Source of the DNA: Algoriphagus sp.
GTDB taxonomy: Bacteria > Bacteroidota > Bacteroidia > Cytophagales > Cyclobacteriaceae
DNA length: 64,000 bases
NCBI RefSeq assembly: GCF_030694375.1
Contig: NZ_JAUXYL010000022.1
Location: forward strand, 1 to 64,000
Reading direction: 5' to 3'
The position numbers were made by a program, and so were the translations under genes. A model generated the notes under the pieces. That model was not told the origin of the DNA, did no database searches, and was given only the letters and a program-made list of their open reading frames with translations. How positions within the stretch are numbered: position 1 is the first letter of the stretch; each line of letters opens with the position of its first letter. Positions 62,301 to 64,000 of the stretch are shown here, piece by piece.

Positions 62301-64000
62301 GGGGGATACGCGTGGTAAGAACAATAACACTCTTTCGGACAGGATCAGGATATGTCTACCGAACAGACAGTGGCTGGCAGGCGGAGTCTGATGGTTTGTT
62401 TGATTTCAGATACAAATATTTAAATAAAAGCACTTCTAAAACGGTAACTGAAACACCATATAAACTTCATACAGGCCCAATTCGGGGACTTTACAATGTG
62501 ACCAATATTCAGGAAGATGGAAATATTGCTGAGTATAATGTGCCTGCGGCGATTAAAATCCCGATCAATCAGCCCTATGTAGACGAATTCGGAGAATTAG
62601 TGAATAACACGACTGGTAAAGAAATAACCAAAGATGTAATTCTGTCTCCTGTGTGGTTTGATGCAGACATCAAGATGGACAATCTGATCCAAGGGCATAA
62701 AAACGGCATGACGCCTTCAAAAAAAATCCTCGGGTATGTACAATTGGCACCGCAGGGTGTAACGATTCCGGAAAAGAATTTTGTAGAACTTTTGAATCTT
62801 CAGGGAGGACTTATTGGGGGAGATGTGGATTGTATAATGGACCTAAATAAATCAGGTCAATTGATGCGAATTACCCGTTTCGATATTTCACCCTCAGTTG
62901 CCAAAAATAATTTTGATCCGGTTTTTGTGGCATCAGCTCGGGGAAATGTGCTTTTACCGAAGGATGGAAGTTGGTCAGTTGTACAGCATGAGACAGGTAC
63001 AGGGGAGGTCACGCCGCTACCCACTTACACTCCTGTGCCAGTAATCCGGGAGGGAGATTGGAAAGTAGGCAATGAATTGGAGAGTGCAGTTCTTAATGGG
63101 AAATTGCTTCGAATCGCTCATCCCAAAGAAATTCTCAGGGACCCGGTAGAGGAGACTATAAATTTTGGTTTCCTTCAATCTACATCAACCCAGAAGACGC
63201 TTTTTTTAACCCCAAGCTTTAAGTTCGGGACGAAAATTCTCTTGAGCAAGACTCCACCTGCTTTTGCGGATGCTTATCGTCTGATGAACAGTAGCAGTAT
63301 TTTTCCAAACATCGGTGATGGTTATTCCAACTTGGGAAAAGCTGTGGCTTTAATCAATGGAGTAGATGCTAACGGGAATCCGCTCGCTGCATTTAAAACC
63401 AATCCAATTTTGGATGGTGACAGACAAGTCTATGAGCTGCTTAACTTGGTGGTAAAGCAGCAAGGCAGTGAAGTGGTTGACCGTGGTTTTAAGCTCCTTA
63501 CCGGTGAGGCAAACAACCTGCTGAATAAAGCGATCGCATTTGATATTCCGAATTTCGACCCCCTTTATTTGGTCGACATGGATGCTTTGAAAATCTACAT
63601 TGAGTACAAAGCCAAAGAGACCAAGCCAAATAATAATACTTACGTCGATTCCAAGTTGAATTTCGACGTGGATTCCTTTGCCAATGATCTCAAGGATACC
63701 TGGAAAAGTAGGGTGAATAACGTAGGCATGGTAGTCGATTTGGGTTCTTTTAAGCGTCTGATGACTATAAAAGGAAATTTTGATGCACAAAAAGGGAAAG
63801 AATCCGGTTACGAAGGTGGTCCCAACACACCAAATAAACTCCAAGGAATTCCAACTCCCGAAATTGAATTTAGCGAGGTCTTACAGCCAGTAATAGATTT
63901 GCTTCAGATACTTGCCTCTATGTCCACGGGAAATTATGCCGAGGTATTGAAGAAAGGCCTGCAAATCGCCATGAGCAATGCAGGTGAAATCTGGGAATAT
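59312..64000 (+). CDS. Giant protein of unknown function, 5' part (runs off the window)
   Basis: One open frame from the ATG at 59312 to the last base, 1563 codons with no stop. The next in-frame stop lies beyond the window, and the nearest upstream stop is TAA at 59270. The N-terminus (MEKDQLNSLLTEVFGHLQLT) has no signal peptide. The protein appears mostly beta-rich with no membrane segment, zinc motif or P-loop. Distinctive spots are PNDGGPTRIANYHSGHVPL (about residue 785) and GRTGHEVIQVKSILYPWGIR followed by DSGW (about 980-1025). Codon use looks like the neighbours. I do not recognise a family. It is divergent from the TonB receptor, about 14.8 kb beyond the CHAT gene, and unlinked to it in this window. 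Function cannot be called. Confidence 0.8.
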   Translation, partial: MEKDQLNSLLTEVFGHLQLTDAQDVKLWNEGLPLMARSLLFTENPQVRSDAFSFERSQLFAKEPIKPQQMEKIREVIEKAEVKEKEPELRPYVREVPVRSTQIGRSVPAWAAGAKVEKTIGPLIRDDGRVVAIDFYRVVKLLGIYQQNSPLPVILFQAEFQDRKLKLATAPPVEVTKDYKVVAGSVWIRCDMLAQNAPNNRYAGLRVRSGIIQLSQNPVLQNGKLVLGAQTGVQVSLALDKTASESYSKKKYGKDAVAVKVKTPENLSFSFTGVSKAQISSVGSGGSELYGQDFSFQQKNAAPTYYSQLSRLLIPMASNQSEIKPISLKSSLIEIHENAPIKSTAWAIPAAELDVNNPLEVGGSGGFLLEGKPGLKFTWQGLEAKNLKLQQPLILIDPGRIGLSDLVAEGEGAFQEFEHWKDEQNEHGTSLSIFLGKKTSLIYNSLAEGVEMIAATVNATHNVDRPVTVNGLPVEVKTKDSLLVLAGSEHRNLLYLIDDNILWDNKLPFDKVPKFKSFALALENALFTVTPVNGAMIFGECTEDWKRIVKSHTFLVFGLLGYLPTLPDPYLAKLSYLKRLTERGGRKGIEGIVSWLICQISQSPVSKKPDDVKVRFHFGLESNQQQSAGNSDGLVARSFHAESISSGKVIRSEIPNVSEKIASKAKVQDPLPPYEQRLAPHIQKYQNELFALLDVSSNANQMGVSLGSPLNRRVTTGIAVARTENTAHIESYANQMFGVEGMEVVVQGSAARLFMLPQVAWEPVFNLSPPGNNVKGDPLEGVNYYPNDGGPTRIANYHSGHVPLAPKPLIKYTLERYKNNKDAAVDALFTLPFGLKALAELSHNEPRESEEPELKLVNPSFPNEMVGGIQIRAIAKDYGKEALDGAGPDSPMFKGFTVQLANILGMNGVPNDTSTLGRSVTKIFNNEFFTEESNPGELKKRGVPLSQIDFSGYGASTFSNWLSPRAAIAETSQARFDVMLGRTGHEVIQVKSILYPWGIRVVRTITLFRTGSGYVYRTDSGWQAESDGLFDFRYKYLNKSTSKTVTETPYKLHTGPIRGLYNVTNIQEDGNIAEYNVPAAIKIPINQPYVDEFGELVNNTTGKEITKDVILSPVWFDADIKMDNLIQGHKNGMTPSKKILGYVQLAPQGVTIPEKNFVELLNLQGGLIGGDVDCIMDLNKSGQLMRITRFDISPSVAKNNFDPVFVASARGNVLLPKDGSWSVVQHETGTGEVTPLPTYTPVPVIREGDWKVGNELESAVLNGKLLRIAHPKEILRDPVEETINFGFLQSTSTQKTLFLTPSFKFGTKILLSKTPPAFADAYRLMNSSSIFPNIGDGYSNLGKAVALINGVDANGNPLAAFKTNPILDGDRQVYELLNLVVKQQGSEVVDRGFKLLTGEANNLLNKAIAFDIPNFDPLYLVDMDALKIYIEYKAKETKPNNNTYVDSKLNFDVDSFANDLKDTWKSRVNNVGMVVDLGSFKRLMTIKGNFDAQKGKESGYEGGPNTPNKLQGIPTPEIEFSEVLQPVIDLLQILASMSTGNYAEVLKKGLQIAMSNAGEIWEY

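Noticed and set aside
63350..63844. 164-codon open frame on the minus strand near the right edge
   Set aside because: It is antisense to the giant open frame, which keeps coding character on both sides.

Overview
The window looks like a chromosomal segment of a Bacteroidota member, most likely of the order Cytophagales (Cyclobacteriaceae/Algoriphagus-like; inferred, not proven). The signs are type IX secretion (T9SS) sorting domains at the C-termini of three large secreted proteins, a SusE-type starch lipoprotein, few Shine-Dalgarno sequences, TAnnTTTG-type promoter elements, a fused RibBA and a complete seven-gene Mrp antiporter operon. Nearly all of it is ordinary chromosome. I see no insertion sequence, prophage or CRISPR array.

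Layout. 1-244: repeat-like sequence without a credible gene. 245-2351: a PlsC/PlsB-type acyltransferase and a secreted esterase. 2490-8193: Mrp Na+/H+ antiporter operon mrpABCDEFG (minus strand). 8401-8600: a CAU tRNA with its terminator, beside a broken second tRNA copy that carries two short hairpin-forming replacements. 8697-10428: HAD phosphatase and an M50 membrane protease, overlapping. 10469-17926: two minus-strand operons, PASTA protein / T9SS cargo / rhodanese, and ApbC (Mrp-type ATPase) / NifU / secreted M43 metalloprotease. 18088-24919: dnaG, ribBA, a small secreted protein, surE and a TPR histidine kinase, which overlaps tail to tail with a solute-binding-like protein.

25815-37908 is an alpha-glucan utilisation locus. 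An SLC45/GPH-type transporter, a GH31 alpha-glucosidase and a LacI-type regulator lie on the minus strand. A SusE-like lipoprotein, a T9SS-exported GH13 amylase, fructose-bisphosphate aldolase and a GH13 lipoprotein lie on the plus strand. The SusC/SusD uptake pair normally expected next to SusE is absent. Several GCAA(A/T)CG half-sites and palindromes sit in the promoter regions.

37967-51414 holds an outer-membrane beta-barrel candidate, a 1790-residue protein joining two alpha/beta-hydrolase modules to a CHAT (caspase-like) protease and a helical C-terminus, mgsA-pfkA, oligopeptidase B, mscL, an ECF sigma-factor cluster and a tandem Usp protein. 51657-51868 encodes a strong candidate for a rod-shaped 6S-like RNA with its own promoter and terminator. 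51851-58997: a flippase, then iron-uptake genes (feoA, feoB, a 38-residue FeoB-associated peptide, a lipoprotein and a TonB-dependent receptor). A perfect 14-bp palindrome lies in the feoA promoter. From 59312 to the last base one uninterrupted reading frame of at least 1563 codons runs off the window. I do not recognise it. It and the CHAT protein are the best candidates for undescribed biology here.
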